A stretch of 64,000 bases of DNA, taken from positions 1-64,000 of the forward strand of contig NZ_NKHK02000006.1 of assembly GCF_002224245.2 (NCBI RefSeq). Direction: 5' to 3'. How positions within the stretch are numbered: the stretch's first letter is position 1; every line of letters starts with the position of its first letter. The translations under genes and the position numbers were made by a program. Below the pieces are notes generated by a model. The model did no database searches, was not told the DNA's origin, and worked only from the letters and a program-made list of their open reading frames with translations. Origin of the DNA: Moraxella sp. VT-16-12 (GTDB lineage Bacteria; Pseudomonadota; Gammaproteobacteria; Pseudomonadales; Moraxellaceae). Below, in pieces: positions 1 through 8,402 of the stretch.

Positions 1-72
1 ATGATGGAAGGTAAGACGTTGCATGAGATTATCACTGAAATTAAGACAGCGTTTAAAGCGATTTTTAAGTAA
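1..72 (+). CDS. Short reading frame at window edge, probable end of a phage gene
   Basis: A 23-codon frame begins with ATG at the first base and ends in TAA. It is rich in Lys, Ile and Glu and shows no recognisable motif. It may be a complete tiny gene or, more likely, the C-terminal end of a longer gene lying outside the window. It sits just upstream of an endolysin gene, so a prophage lysis-region gene such as a holin is possible, but nothing in these residues proves that. Confidence 0.35.
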   Translation: MMEGKTLHEIITEIKTAFKAIFK

Positions 73-86
73 GTTTATTTTTTTCC

Positions 87-107
87 GCCCCACTTTGGGG
101 CTTTTTT
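87..107 (+). terminator. Hairpin with T-run between edge gene and endolysin
   Basis: Six-base stem GCCCCA/TGGGGC with a three-base loop followed by six T residues, a classic intrinsic terminator. It lies between the edge gene and the endolysin start at 120, so endolysin expression must come from read-through, antitermination or a promoter very close to it. Confidence 0.7.
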
Positions 108-119
108 ATGGAGTGAACT

Positions 120-773
120 ATGAGTAGTTATATCAAACAAATCCAAACCACACTTAAGCAAGCAGGGCTATACACAGACGAAGTTGACGGCATTGCCGGC
201 CCCAAAACAGTTGCTGCAGTCAAAGCCGCTGCTGCTAACGAGCTGCTAGATGCAGAAGCCAAGCGAGCAGTTGAGCAACAAAACGCATCACACCCTGAGC
301 TTGCCACACCCAAGCCTGACCAGCCACTTGTTGAAGCTAGTGGCTTTGAGCTTGGCGAAAAGAGCTTAAAGCGATTAGAAGGCGTTAATGACAATCTTGT
401 CAAAGTGGTCAAGCGAGCGATTGAAATTACCCCCATTGATTTCATGGTTGTTGAAGGGGTGCGTACTAAAGAGCGTCAGCGTCAGCTTGTGGCCAAAGGT
501 GCCTCTAAGACAATGAATAGCCGACATCTGACGGGTCATGCTGTAGATATTGCCCCCGTAGTAGATGGTCAAGTGTCTTGGGATTTTAATGACTACTACC
601 CACTTGCAAAAGCAATGGCAACTGCCGCCACAGAGCTTGGCGTTAAAGTTCGTTGGGGTGGAGCATGGACGACCATCACTAATAAATCTGGTACACCGCA
701 AGATTGGGTGAAAGCCTATCGTGCAGGTGGTGGACGCTTCTTAGATGGTCCGCATTTTGAGTTGCCTGCTTGA
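120..773 (+). CDS. Prophage endolysin, M15-family L-alanyl-D-glutamate/D-Ala peptidase type
   Basis: The product (217 residues) would cleave peptidoglycan peptide stems at the end of a phage lytic cycle. Residues 1-45 look like a peptidoglycan-binding domain (GLYTDEVDGIAGPKT). The C-terminal part is an M15 peptidase: SRHLTGHAVD supplies the zinc ligands His136 and Asp143, and DGPHFELP near the end supplies His212, the same spacing type as the T5 endolysin. There is no signal peptide, so release would need a holin, which is not visible here. A GGAG ribosome site stands just before the ATG. It marks the end of a prophage that extends left of the window. Exact bond specificity is inferred from the family. 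Confidence 0.85.
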   Translation: MSSYIKQIQTTLKQAGLYTDEVDGIAGPKTVAAVKAAAANELLDAEAKRAVEQQNASHPELATPKPDQPLVEASGFELGEKSLKRLEGVNDNLVKVVKRAIEITPIDFMVVEGVRTKERQRQLVAKGASKTMNSRHLTGHAVDIAPVVDGQVSWDFNDYYPLAKAMATAATELGVKVRWGGAWTTITNKSGTPQDWVKAYRAGGGRFLDGPHFELPA

Positions 774-782
774 TTCTGCTCC

Positions 783-808
783 AAAAGCTGCTCATTTGAG
801 CGGCTTTT
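783..808 (+). terminator. Terminator after endolysin
   Basis: Stem AGCTGCTC/GAGCGGCT (one G-T pair) with an ATTT loop, flanked by A and T runs, 10 bases after the endolysin stop. It works in either orientation on paper; it fits the endolysin transcript. Confidence 0.8.
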
Positions 809-901
809 GTTTTGCCTGAGCTGATTACTCTTGTTCTAGCTGATAAATCTCAATCACATTGCGACAGCGACTGTTATCCATCGTGTAGATGGCTTAAAAT
901 A

Positions 902-923
902 AAAAACCCCATTTGGGGTTTTT
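902..923. terminator. Bidirectional hairpin with A/T flanks
   Basis: Perfect nine-base stem AAAAACCCC/GGGGTTTTT around an ATTT loop. Symmetrical flanks mean it could stop transcription from either side. No gene ends immediately next to it. Confidence 0.65.
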
Positions 924-1116
924 ATTGAAAATCTGGCGTATGCACCAGCTTTGATGAGATTTTTTAGTTAAGTGATAGGGTGAAATAATAAGAGTATATA
1001 TGAAAGTATATTTAATTTCAAATATAAAAAAATACAATATTATCAATATATTATATAAGTAATTCCAGTCCGACCACTGGTACCATCTAAACTTCCGTAG
1101 AAGTTCGTTAAAGTTC

Positions 1117-1152
1117 AAAAACCCTTGAAGTGTATGGCTTTAAGGGTTTTTT
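1117..1152. terminator. Terminator-like hairpin related to the sodC terminator
   Basis: Stem AAAAACCCTT/AAGGGTTTTT with a 15-base loop. It shares the arm AAAAACCCTTGA with the hairpin at 1273-1299, so the two may be copies of one element. Confidence 0.55.
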
Positions 1153-1272
1153 ATATAAAGTCCATAAATTTTTATTGCAATACACAATTTTAGGGGTAAA
1201 ATTTGGGATGCATCATGCATTTAGGCATCATTCTAATGCCCCCAGTCATCTTGATAAGCCAGCCTTCTACTT

Positions 1273-1299
1273 AAAAACCCTTGATGACCAAGGGTTTTT
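1273..1299 (-). terminator. sodC terminator
   Basis: Perfect 11-base stem AAAAACCCTTG/CAAGGGTTTTT with a five-base loop, 17 bases beyond the sodC stop codon on the minus strand. Confidence 0.8.
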
Positions 1300-1316
1300 A
1301 TATTTGCTATGCTTGT

Positions 1317-1859
1317 TTATTTGGCAATCACCCCACACGCCATGCGAGCACCGCCACCGCCCAAAGGTGCTGGATGGTCAGAATGGTTATCGCCACCTTC
1401 ATGAATCATCAAAGACAAACCTTTGATTTGTTCTAAGCGTTTGATGCGTGGTGCCAATACTGATGTGGAAGCTGTGCCATCAGCATTGACAATCAGCACA
1501 GGCAAATCACCCAAGTGGGCATCATGTTGCCAAGGCAGACCATGTTTGCCTGCATGTTTGGGGTCCCAATGACCACCTGCCCCCAAACCTGCTACCAGTT
1601 TGCCGTCTTTTTCTTTGGGTTCACAGCTTGGGTTTTCATGCAGGTGAAAGCCATGTGCACCAGCAGTCAAACCATGCAGTTTGGGTGTGAACACCAAACC
1701 ATGTTTTGAGCGAGTTACTTCAACCACGCCAACATCTTTGTTGCCAGCAACAGGGTCAAGCAGTTGCATATTGATGGTCAGTGCTGGCTTTGCCATTGCT
1801 ACTGTAGATACTGCCAATAGAGCTGTGCATAATAATTTATTGACAAATTTAATCTTCAT
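1317..1859 (-). CDS. sodC: Periplasmic Cu/Zn superoxide dismutase
   Basis: SodC converts superoxide to hydrogen peroxide and oxygen in the periplasm. The ATG at 1859 is chosen because AAGGA lies 9 bases upstream; an in-frame upstream ATG at 1880 has no such site. The first about 22 residues form a signal peptide ending VAMA. The copper site is seen in HGFHLHE and the later [11 protein letters not shown], the zinc loop in [20 protein letters not shown], and the conserved disulfide cysteines in ENPSC and RMACG. Length of 180 residues is normal. The gene stands alone with its own terminator. In host-associated bacteria SodC protects against phagocyte-derived superoxide; that role here is an inference. 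Confidence 0.95.
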   Translation of the reverse strand: MKIKFVNKLLCTALLAVSTVAMAKPALTINMQLLDPVAGNKDVGVVEVTRSKHGLVFTPKLHGLTAGAHGFHLHENPSCEPKEKDGKLVAGLGAGGHWDPKHAGKHGLPWQHDAHLGDLPVLIVNADGTASTSVLAPRIKRLEQIKGLSLMIHEGGDNHSDHPAPLGGGGARMACGVIAK

Positions 1860-2244
1860 AAAAAATCCTTGAAATGCCACTAAAAAAAATTAAAACTATC
1901 CACAACAGCCATAGCCGTCATGAAGGTGTGGTCATTGTAACAAAAATACACAAATAAGAAAATGAGAAATCTAAAAATTTTGATTGGTGGTTGGATTGTG
2001 GGTGCGGTATGGTAGGGTTTTCTTTTGTTTTTAGCGGTGTTTTAAAAATGGTTTATTGGCTTGATCATCTTGGTTTGCGGTACTGTAAATATCAAGATGA
2101 CAAGCTGGTAATCCTTTAAATGTAGAAAAATTGATTGATATGTAGCAGATATCTTGATGAAGTAAAGCATATTTTACTAAGTCTAAATTACCACTTGGTC
2201 TTAAAATATGTTATATTAGGATGCTTTTACATTTGAGAATAACC
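1860..2244. other. Intergenic region between divergent sodC and M16 peptidase gene
   Basis: About 385 bases that should carry the promoters of both divergent genes. TATATT at 2212-2217 is a possible -10 for the peptidase gene but I see no well-spaced -35. No RNA gene or repeat was recognised. Confidence 0.4.
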
Positions 2245-3699
2245 ATGAATATCTTAAAGCCCTTTGCTTTATCATTGGCTATTTTTTTGCCTTTTTATTT
2301 GAGTGCTTGCCAAACTTTAACCAATACGACCCCACAAAATACACATAACACACCCAAAACTCAACAATTACGCCTATTTCAAGACATTAAAAAACACAAA
2401 TTAGACAACGGTCTTACTGTCATCATCAAAGAAGACAGGCGAGCTCCTGTCGTCATGACCCAGATTTGGTATGGCGTGGGGGCAAATGATGAGCCAGTTG
2501 GTAAAGGCGGGTTGTCGCATTTTTTGGAGCATTTGATGTTTAAAGACACCCCCAAGGTCTCTGGTGATGAATTTAGCCAACTGATTAGCCATTATGGGGG
2601 CAACAACAACGCCTATACTAACGCAGATGTTACCGTTTATCATGAGATTTTGCCTGCCAATCGCTATCCCTTAGCCTTGGAGCTTGAAGCCAATCGCATG
2701 AAAAATATCTTGTTTAAACCTGAACAAATCCAAAGCGAACGTCAAGTTATCCAAGAAGAACGCCGAGTTCGCACCGATGATAATCCCATGGCAAAGGCAT
2801 TTGAAACTTGGCGAGCCTTTATTTATAAAGACACGCCACGTGCTCACCCTGTGATTGGCAGCATGGCAGACATCAACAACCTAAGTATGGACGACTTACA
2901 AAACTGGTATCAAACATGGTATGTGCCAAATAATGCCACACTGGTTATTGTTGGCGATGTGGACAGTGATGATGCTTTGGCTTGGGTGAAAAAATATTTT
3001 GGACAAATCCCCAAAGGAGCAAAGACACCCCCACGCACACCTGCCCAGTTTATTCATGCTGATGATATATTTGTTGGACAAGGCGGTATCAATGAACGTA
3101 CCATCACCATTTACGAACCTGTCAAAGTACCAAGCATTATTTTGGCATGGCAAGTCCCAAGCTTATCTAGCTTACGCCTAAGCGGTCATGACAACCCCAA
3201 AACACAGCGTGAATTGCTTGCTTTGGGCTTATTTGATGACGTGTTAAGTGGTGGCGGGTCTAGCCGTTTTGCCAAAAATTTAATTAAAAATAACAAGGTT
3301 ACTTCTGTCAGTGCCAGTTATCAAGGCACAAGCTATGGTGATGGCTTATTTGTTGTTGGTATTACGCCCAAAGCAGGGAGCAGCCTTGATGACACCAAAC
3401 AGCTTGTGCTTGATGAAATAAAACGCACCATGACCGACCCCATTACCCAAAAAGAGCTTGACCGTTCTTTTATTGCTTTAAAAACCGCCTTGGTATTTGC
3501 ATCCGAAGGCGTGTCAGGGCAGGCTCAAATTCTAGGTGAGCTTCACCACAACAACATCAGTTTTGAGCAAATCCAACAAGAGTTAGACACCATGCCAACC
3601 ATTACTGCTGATGAAATCAAAAATGCGGGCAAAAAATACTTGACCGATGAACGTATGTACACAGCTTATATTTTACCAACTGATAAAGATGAGCAATGA
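2245..3699 (+). CDS. M16 zinc peptidase, catalytic subunit, lipoprotein
   Basis: A pitrilysin-type (M16B) peptidase. The inverted zinc motif HFLEH at residues 92-96 and the distal acidic motif EERRVR about 75 residues later are intact, so this copy should be active. The start at 2245 gives a lipoprotein signal with lipobox LSAC (Cys22), placing the enzyme on a membrane facing the periplasm. An ATG at 2221 in the same frame would put extra residues before the signal and is less likely. About 485 residues, with the usual two tandem M16 domains. The next gene, about 100 bases on, is a second M16 protein without the zinc motif, so the two probably form a heterodimer. Substrate unknown. Confidence 0.9.
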   Translation: MNILKPFALSLAIFLPFYLSACQTLTNTTPQNTHNTPKTQQLRLFQDIKKHKLDNGLTVIIKEDRRAPVVMTQIWYGVGANDEPVGKGGLSHFLEHLMFKDTPKVSGDEFSQLISHYGGNNNAYTNADVTVYHEILPANRYPLALELEANRMKNILFKPEQIQSERQVIQEERRVRTDDNPMAKAFETWRAFIYKDTPRAHPVIGSMADINNLSMDDLQNWYQTWYVPNNATLVIVGDVDSDDALAWVKKYFGQIPKGAKTPPRTPAQFIHADDIFVGQGGINERTITIYEPVKVPSIILAWQVPSLSSLRLSGHDNPKTQRELLALGLFDDVLSGGGSSRFAKNLIKNNKVTSVSASYQGTSYGDGLFVVGITPKAGSSLDDTKQLVLDEIKRTMTDPITQKELDRSFIALKTALVFASEGVSGQAQILGELHHNNISFEQIQQELDTMPTITADEIKNAGKKYLTDERMYTAYILPTDKDEQ

Positions 3700-3800
3700 T
3701 TACCAAAATTATTTTAAAATGCCAGATGTGATTAACAGCTTAATTTATCTCAATCTTATTTTATCAGACTTACAATAAACACATCAAAGATACAAAAAAT

Positions 3801-5273
3801 ATGAAGAGTTTTACCCTAAAATCGCTCAGTTTTGCTTTGTTATTATGCACCACGCCCGTTTTGGCAAATCATCACAGCCACGTACAAACAACTACCAGTA
3901 ACACGCCTTTGCCTGTGCTTGACAGCCTAAGTGATGATAAACCCCTTAAATTAAAAATCCCCCGCATGGAGCGATTTGATGTACAAGGTGTGCCTGTGAT
4001 TTTTACACAAATCAATGAGCTGCCAATTTTAGACATTTCTATGACTTTTAAAGGCGGTTCTGCCAAAGATGACACCATTCGCCCTGATGGTCATGGTATT
4101 GCTCACATGACCGCCATCATGATGACACAAGGCACGACCAATCTTGATGAAAATGAATTTGATGAACAATCAGAGCTGCTTGGGGCAAGTTTTGGGGCGG
4201 CGGCTTATTTAGATACTTTTACTTTTGATTTTAGAAGTTTATCAGATGACAAAGCGCTTAATTCTGCCCTTGATTTGTTTGTTGAGATGATACAAAATCC
4301 CAGTTTTGACGAGAATATTTTAAAACGCAACCAAGCTCAGCTTGATGTGGGCTTTGAGCATGAAAAACAAAACCCCAGCCATCTTGCTCATTTGGCATTT
4401 TTACAGACCATGTATGGCACGCACCCCTATGCCACACCCATTATTGGCACACGACAAAGTGTCAGCATCATCCAACGTGATGATTTGATTGCTTATAAAA
4501 ACAACTATCTTACCCAAAGTAATGCCCACATCACCATCACAGGCGACATCGGCCACAAACAAGCCCACGCCATCGCAAACCGCCTTGTAAGCACCTTGCC
4601 CAAGGGTGATAAGGTAAGCGATTTACCTGCACCCATGCCACCAACACCCCAACACGTCCACATCCCTTATGACAGCACCCAAACACACATCTATATTGGA
4701 CACATGGGCGAAAAAGAAACCAAAGACCCCAAAGAGTGGCAACGTCGTACCAATTTTAGCCTTGGTAATGCAGTTTTGGCAGGGGGCGATTTTAATGCTT
4801 ATTTGATGAACGAAATTCGCAAAAAAGGCGGTTATACTTATGGCATTCAAGGCGGTATGCATGTCTTTGATGAGCGGGGCTATTATCGCATTTATTTTGC
4901 CACTCAGACTGACAAAGCCACCGAAGCCATAGAAAAAACCCTAAATGTGATTAATAATACCAAAAAACATGGCATCACACAAAGCGAGCTTGACTTAGAA
5001 CGCACCAGCCGTCAATATGCCCACCCCATGAGTCTTGCCACCAATTTGGCGATTCATCACACGGCAAGCACACTGGGCTATAATGATTTGCCTGATAACC
5101 ACATCAATGATTATTTGGTGCGACTGGACAAGGCGACCTTAGATGATGTCAATCATGCTCTAAATACCTATATTCGCCCTGATGAGTTTATCATTGTTAC
5201 CATTGGTAAAGAAAAACCCAATCTATCACATCTATTTGATAAACTCAAAAATAAACCAACTGATGACAAATAA
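3801..5273 (+). CDS. M16-family protein lacking the zinc motif, probable partner subunit
   Basis: 490 residues with an N-terminal signal peptide (cut near PVLA/NHH) and the M16 fold. Where the active sister has HFLEH this one reads HGIAHMTAIMM, so both the catalytic Glu and the second zinc His are missing. The C-terminal half keeps the substrate-grip region (RKKGGYTYGI, comparable to the R/Y motif of M16 partners). In mitochondrial processing peptidase and related bacterial pairs one subunit is catalytic and the other binds substrate; that is the likely arrangement here. Soluble periplasmic location is inferred from the signal peptide without a lipobox. Confidence 0.88.
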   Translation: MKSFTLKSLSFALLLCTTPVLANHHSHVQTTTSNTPLPVLDSLSDDKPLKLKIPRMERFDVQGVPVIFTQINELPILDISMTFKGGSAKDDTIRPDGHGIAHMTAIMMTQGTTNLDENEFDEQSELLGASFGAAAYLDTFTFDFRSLSDDKALNSALDLFVEMIQNPSFDENILKRNQAQLDVGFEHEKQNPSHLAHLAFLQTMYGTHPYATPIIGTRQSVSIIQRDDLIAYKNNYLTQSNAHITITGDIGHKQAHAIANRLVSTLPKGDKVSDLPAPMPPTPQHVHIPYDSTQTHIYIGHMGEKETKDPKEWQRRTNFSLGNAVLAGGDFNAYLMNEIRKKGGYTYGIQGGMHVFDERGYYRIYFATQTDKATEAIEKTLNVINNTKKHGITQSELDLERTSRQYAHPMSLATNLAIHHTASTLGYNDLPDNHINDYLVRLDKATLDDVNHALNTYIRPDEFIIVTIGKEKPNLSHLFDKLKNKPTDDK

Positions 5274-5325
5274 CAAATTAATATTTGGCAAATTAAAAAA
5301 TATCTGGCTTTAAATAAGGCACATC

Positions 5326-6048
5326 ATGCGATTTTTTGTAGAAAATGAATTAAGTGTTGGTACGAATTTTGTTTTACCTGATAACGTTTATCATCATTGG
5401 TGCAAGGTGCTAAGAGCCACGATGGGCGATGTTGCCACGCTGTTTAATGGGCAAGGGGGGGAATACACCGCCAAACTGACCAACATCAATAAACAGTCCG
5501 CCACGGTCTTTATTGATAAATTTAACCCCATTAATCGCACACCGCCATACAAAATCACCCTAATCCAAGCCATCAGCAAAGGCGAACGCATGGATTGTAC
5601 CATTCAAAAGGCGGTGGAGTTGGGCGTATCTGCCATACAGCTCATTATAACAGAACGCTCTGAGCGTTTGCGTTATGAGCGTGATTACAAAAAATTGCAC
5701 CATTGGCAAAAAATCGCCATTTCTGCCTGTGAACAATGTGGCATGAATCTTGTTCCTAAAATTTTACCACCGATTGTGTTAAGTGAGTTTTTACCCACCT
5801 GTCATGATGAACTAAAAATTGTCATGAGTCTGCCACATGATGACCACACTTTTCACCCAAGTATGCTACCTGCTACCATCAGTTTATTGGTAGGAGCAGA
5901 AGGTGGATTGTCTGCTGATGAAATTGCTCTGTGCCATCATCATGGTTTCGTATCGTGGGCGATAGGTGAGCGGATTTTGCGAACAGAAACGGCTGGCGTG
6001 GTGGGAATGGCAGGGCTTGCGGTGATAAATGCCATGCAATCGCATTAA
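5326..6048 (+). CDS. rsmE: 16S rRNA m3U1498 methyltransferase RsmE
   Basis: RsmE methylates N3 of U1498 in the decoding centre of 16S rRNA using S-adenosylmethionine. The 240-residue length is normal. Visible family features are the N-terminal MRFFVEN with a PUA-like fold, the ISKGERMDCTIQKAVELG segment, the SAM-binding GAEGGLS, and the knot region GERILRTETA. It follows the M16 pair by about 50 bases and may be read from the same transcript. The gene contains an uninterrupted run of seven G residues at 5455-5461, which could be slip-prone. Confidence 0.93.
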   Translation: MRFFVENELSVGTNFVLPDNVYHHWCKVLRATMGDVATLFNGQGGEYTAKLTNINKQSATVFIDKFNPINRTPPYKITLIQAISKGERMDCTIQKAVELGVSAIQLIITERSERLRYERDYKKLHHWQKIAISACEQCGMNLVPKILPPIVLSEFLPTCHDELKIVMSLPHDDHTFHPSMLPATISLLVGAEGGLSADEIALCHHHGFVSWAIGERILRTETAGVVGMAGLAVINAMQSH

Positions 6049-6207
6049 CCTGACTGGTGTGAATTGGATTTGAAAAATGCTGTTGAGATAAAAATTAGTT
6101 TATAGTACAGGCTTATGTTTGGGTTTTTGTTGAGTGAAAATGGCTATTATCTATTTTTTATACAAAAAAAAGGGTTTTTATCTCTATAAACCCTGATTTA
6201 TTTAATA

Positions 6208-6284
6208 TGGTAGGCCCAGCAGGACTTGAACCTGCGACCAAAGGATTATGAGTCCTCTGCTCTAACCAACTGAGCTATGAGCCC
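6208..6284 (-). tRNA. tRNA with anticodon CAU, probably tRNA-Ile2 (lysidine type)
   Basis: A full cloverleaf of 77 bases with CCA encoded. Read on the minus strand, the acceptor GGGCTCA pairs with TGGGCCT, the anticodon stem is GAGGA/TCCTT and the loop is CTCATAA, giving anticodon CAU. CAU is shared by elongator Met and by Ile2, which is modified to lysidine by TilS. The TTGGTCGC segment and TTCAAGTCC arm resemble E. coli Ile2 more than elongator Met, so Ile2 is favoured; this is not proven. Confidence 0.9.
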
Positions 6285-6473
6285 TTAATATCATAAATAA
6301 AATTAAACATTTATTAAGATAAATATTTTACAATAAATTAAAACTAAATGCAAATATTTTTTTCATACACATCAAGTTAATTAAAAATTCTTGTTACTAC
6401 TTGCTACAAAAAAATCTAAAAATTTGCAAATATGATACAATATTCACTGTAAAAAACTTAATTTAATTACTTT

Positions 6474-7517
6474 ATGATAAATCAGATAATGGATAAAAAT
6501 TTAAACAGCTCTCTTGATAACCAACATCGTTTACTAAAACCCTTATACATCAACGGTTTAAAGATTGAAAATCGTTTATGGTTGGCACCAATGGCAGGCG
6601 TAACAGACAATCCCTTTCGCCGTCTTGCCAAGTCTTTTGGGGTAGGTCATGCCATCAGTGAGATGATGATTGCAGACACAGCGTTGTATGCTCGCAAAAA
6701 ATCTTTGTACCGTGCTAATTTTGAAGGAGAAATTGCTCCCATATCTGCCCAAGTGGCTGGGGCTGAGCCTGACAAACTTGCCCAAGCGGTCAAGTTTCAA
6801 GTACAAAATGGGGCGGCGATTGTGGACATCAATATGGGTTGCCCTGCCAAAAAAGTGTGCCGTAAACTCTCTGGCTCGGCACTGCTACAAGATTTGGAGC
6901 TGGTTAAACGACTGCTGGATAGTGCGGTAGAAGCGGTAGCAAATTTGGGCGTACCCATCACGCTAAAAACTCGCCTAGGCTTTGAAAATGGCAAAGAAAA
7001 CATTTTGACAGTTGCCAGTATTGCCGAGCAAGCAGGGATATCCGCCCTTGCCATACACGGACGCACCAGAGAAGATTTTTATACAGGTCAGGCACGTTAT
7101 GAGCTGATTAAGCAGGTCAAAGCCCATGCCAAAATCCCCATCATTGTCAATGGCGATATTGACAGCCCCCAAAAAGCCAAATGGGTTGCTGACTACACAG
7201 GAGCTGATGCGGTGATGATAGGTAGGGCGGCTCAGGGGCGACCGTGGATTTTTAAAGACATTACCCATTATTTGAACACTGGCGAAATCCTGCCCAGCCC
7301 AACTGCTGGTGAGCTAAGACAGATTGTGCTTGCTCACCTTGATGAGTTGTATCGTTTTTATGGCGAATACTCAGGTTGTCGCATTGCTCGTAAGCACATT
7401 GCGTGGTACACGGGTGGGCTTGCCAATTCCAATGCTTTTCGTGAAGCGATGTATCGTGAAGAAACCACCGCAGGACAATATCGGGCGGTGGATGAGTTTT
7501 TAAAGCTAGAATCTTAG
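6474..7517 (+). CDS. dusB: tRNA-dihydrouridine synthase B
   Basis: DusB is a flavoenzyme that reduces specific uridines in tRNA to dihydrouridine. Family signs are APMAGVTDNPFRR at the N-terminal FMN site, the catalytic cysteine in NMGCPAKKVCRKLSGSAL, TLKTRLGF, the AIHGRT loop and the FMN phosphate motif MIGRAAQGRPWIF. Length 347 (or 342 from an in-frame ATG at 6489) fits DusB. In many gammaproteobacteria dusB is followed by fis; here the next gene is an unrelated convergent gene, so the classic dusB-fis pairing is absent. Confidence 0.93.
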   Translation: MINQIMDKNLNSSLDNQHRLLKPLYINGLKIENRLWLAPMAGVTDNPFRRLAKSFGVGHAISEMMIADTALYARKKSLYRANFEGEIAPISAQVAGAEPDKLAQAVKFQVQNGAAIVDINMGCPAKKVCRKLSGSALLQDLELVKRLLDSAVEAVANLGVPITLKTRLGFENGKENILTVASIAEQAGISALAIHGRTREDFYTGQARYELIKQVKAHAKIPIIVNGDIDSPQKAKWVADYTGADAVMIGRAAQGRPWIFKDITHYLNTGEILPSPTAGELRQIVLAHLDELYRFYGEYSGCRIARKHIAWYTGGLANSNAFREAMYREETTAGQYRAVDEFLKLES

Positions 7518-7562
7518 TGTTAATGAACTGCCTCAATCACGAAAACTTATGAACACTTAATG

Positions 7563-8306
7563 CTATTCTGACGTTGTGTCTTTGTTGGGGTTGTCCTTTT
7601 CGGTAATAATATCAGCATTGGGGTCGCCAAGGCTAAATATCTCACTAAAAATGGGCTGTGCTTTTAACAGCAGTTTTTCTTTTTGCACATAGGCATGGTT
7701 GATTTGTACTTTTTTAAAATAATCTTTGAGACGCTCTTTGGGTAGAAATTTGTTGGGCTGAATTTCTGCTGTTAGCCACCGCCCAATTTCCAAATAGATA
7801 AAATTGCCTTTGTATTCAATAAAAGGTTTGCCTTTTAATTTTGGCGACAGACTCAACAAAAAGGGCAGGGGGTCTTTGTTTAAAAAACGCCGATACATAT
7901 TGATGACTGACTTGATGGCAGGTTTTTTCCACCATGATTTGGTGTGTAGGTCTAAAATTTCGGTGTCGCTGAGCTGTTCAAAGACAACAATTTGGGTAAA
8001 TTTATCTGCTCTGATTTGCGTCAAACGAAAATTGCTGGCAATAGAAAAGTGCATGCCCAAAAAATTGGCAGTGCAATACAAACGTAAATAATCGTCTAAC
8101 AATTCTACTTTTAAATCCAGTAACAAACCAACATTTTTTACAACGTATTGTTGCAGGGCATCATTGAGCTGAGTTTGGCTGACCATGACCAAAATCTCAT
8201 CGGACAGATTATCTGTGGTGGTGGCGTAGCTGTGTTTGATATTGGCAAGTGTACTTTGCCAGTTGTTTAAAAAATTATCAGTCAAAGGAATGCTATAATC
8301 GTTCAT
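7563..8306 (-). CDS. Conserved-looking hypothetical protein
   Basis: I do not recognise this 247-residue protein. It has no signal peptide, lipobox or strong membrane segment. The middle carries a Trp/Lys-rich stretch (SWWKKP) and the C-terminal tail is acidic and polar (DNPNKDTTSE). Codon use and composition match its neighbours, which suggests a resident gene rather than a recent import. It is convergent with dusB, 45 bases away, and lies downstream of lysA on the same strand but behind the lysA terminator. Function unknown. Confidence 0.7.
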   Translation of the reverse strand: MNDYSIPLTDNFLNNWQSTLANIKHSYATTTDNLSDEILVMVSQTQLNDALQQYVVKNVGLLLDLKVELLDDYLRLYCTANFLGMHFSIASNFRLTQIRADKFTQIVVFEQLSDTEILDLHTKSWWKKPAIKSVINMYRRFLNKDPLPFLLSLSPKLKGKPFIEYKGNFIYLEIGRWLTAEIQPNKFLPKERLKDYFKKVQINHAYVQKEKLLLKAQPIFSEIFSLGDPNADIITEKDNPNKDTTSE

Positions 8307-8367
8307 CGGTTGTCTGTTAAAAATAAAAGGATTGTAACAAAAATTTTGGGCATTGTGTGTGTTATTT

Positions 8368-8391
8368 AAAAAATAGGGGCAATTTGCCCCT
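8368..8391 (-). terminator. lysA terminator
   Basis: On the minus strand AGGGGCAATTTGCCCCT forms a tight hairpin followed by ATTTTTT, 12 bases after the lysA stop. Confidence 0.8.
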
Positions 8392-8402
8392 GCATAAAAC
8401 CA

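Larger units (their letters stand above)
774..1316. other. Intergenic run between prophage end and sodC, hairpins only
   Basis: No convincing gene lies here. The stretch is AT-rich and holds four separate terminator-like hairpins (listed individually). On the minus strand a short frame ending at about 823 can be read for some 20 codons, possibly the tail of a decayed phage gene, but it is too short to support. The prophage attachment site is probably within or near this stretch; I could not define its core. Confidence 0.5.

Noticed and set aside
375-701. Minus-strand frame inside the endolysin gene
   Set aside because: A shadow of the endolysin reading frame; no family features.
894-1118. 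Minus-strand frame of 74 codons near the prophage end
   Set aside because: It runs across a terminator hairpin, is built from AT-rich low-complexity codons and has no ribosome site.
1130-1426. Plus-strand frame of 98 codons overlapping sodC
   Set aside because: It crosses two terminator hairpins and the sodC 3' end; sodC on the other strand is certain.
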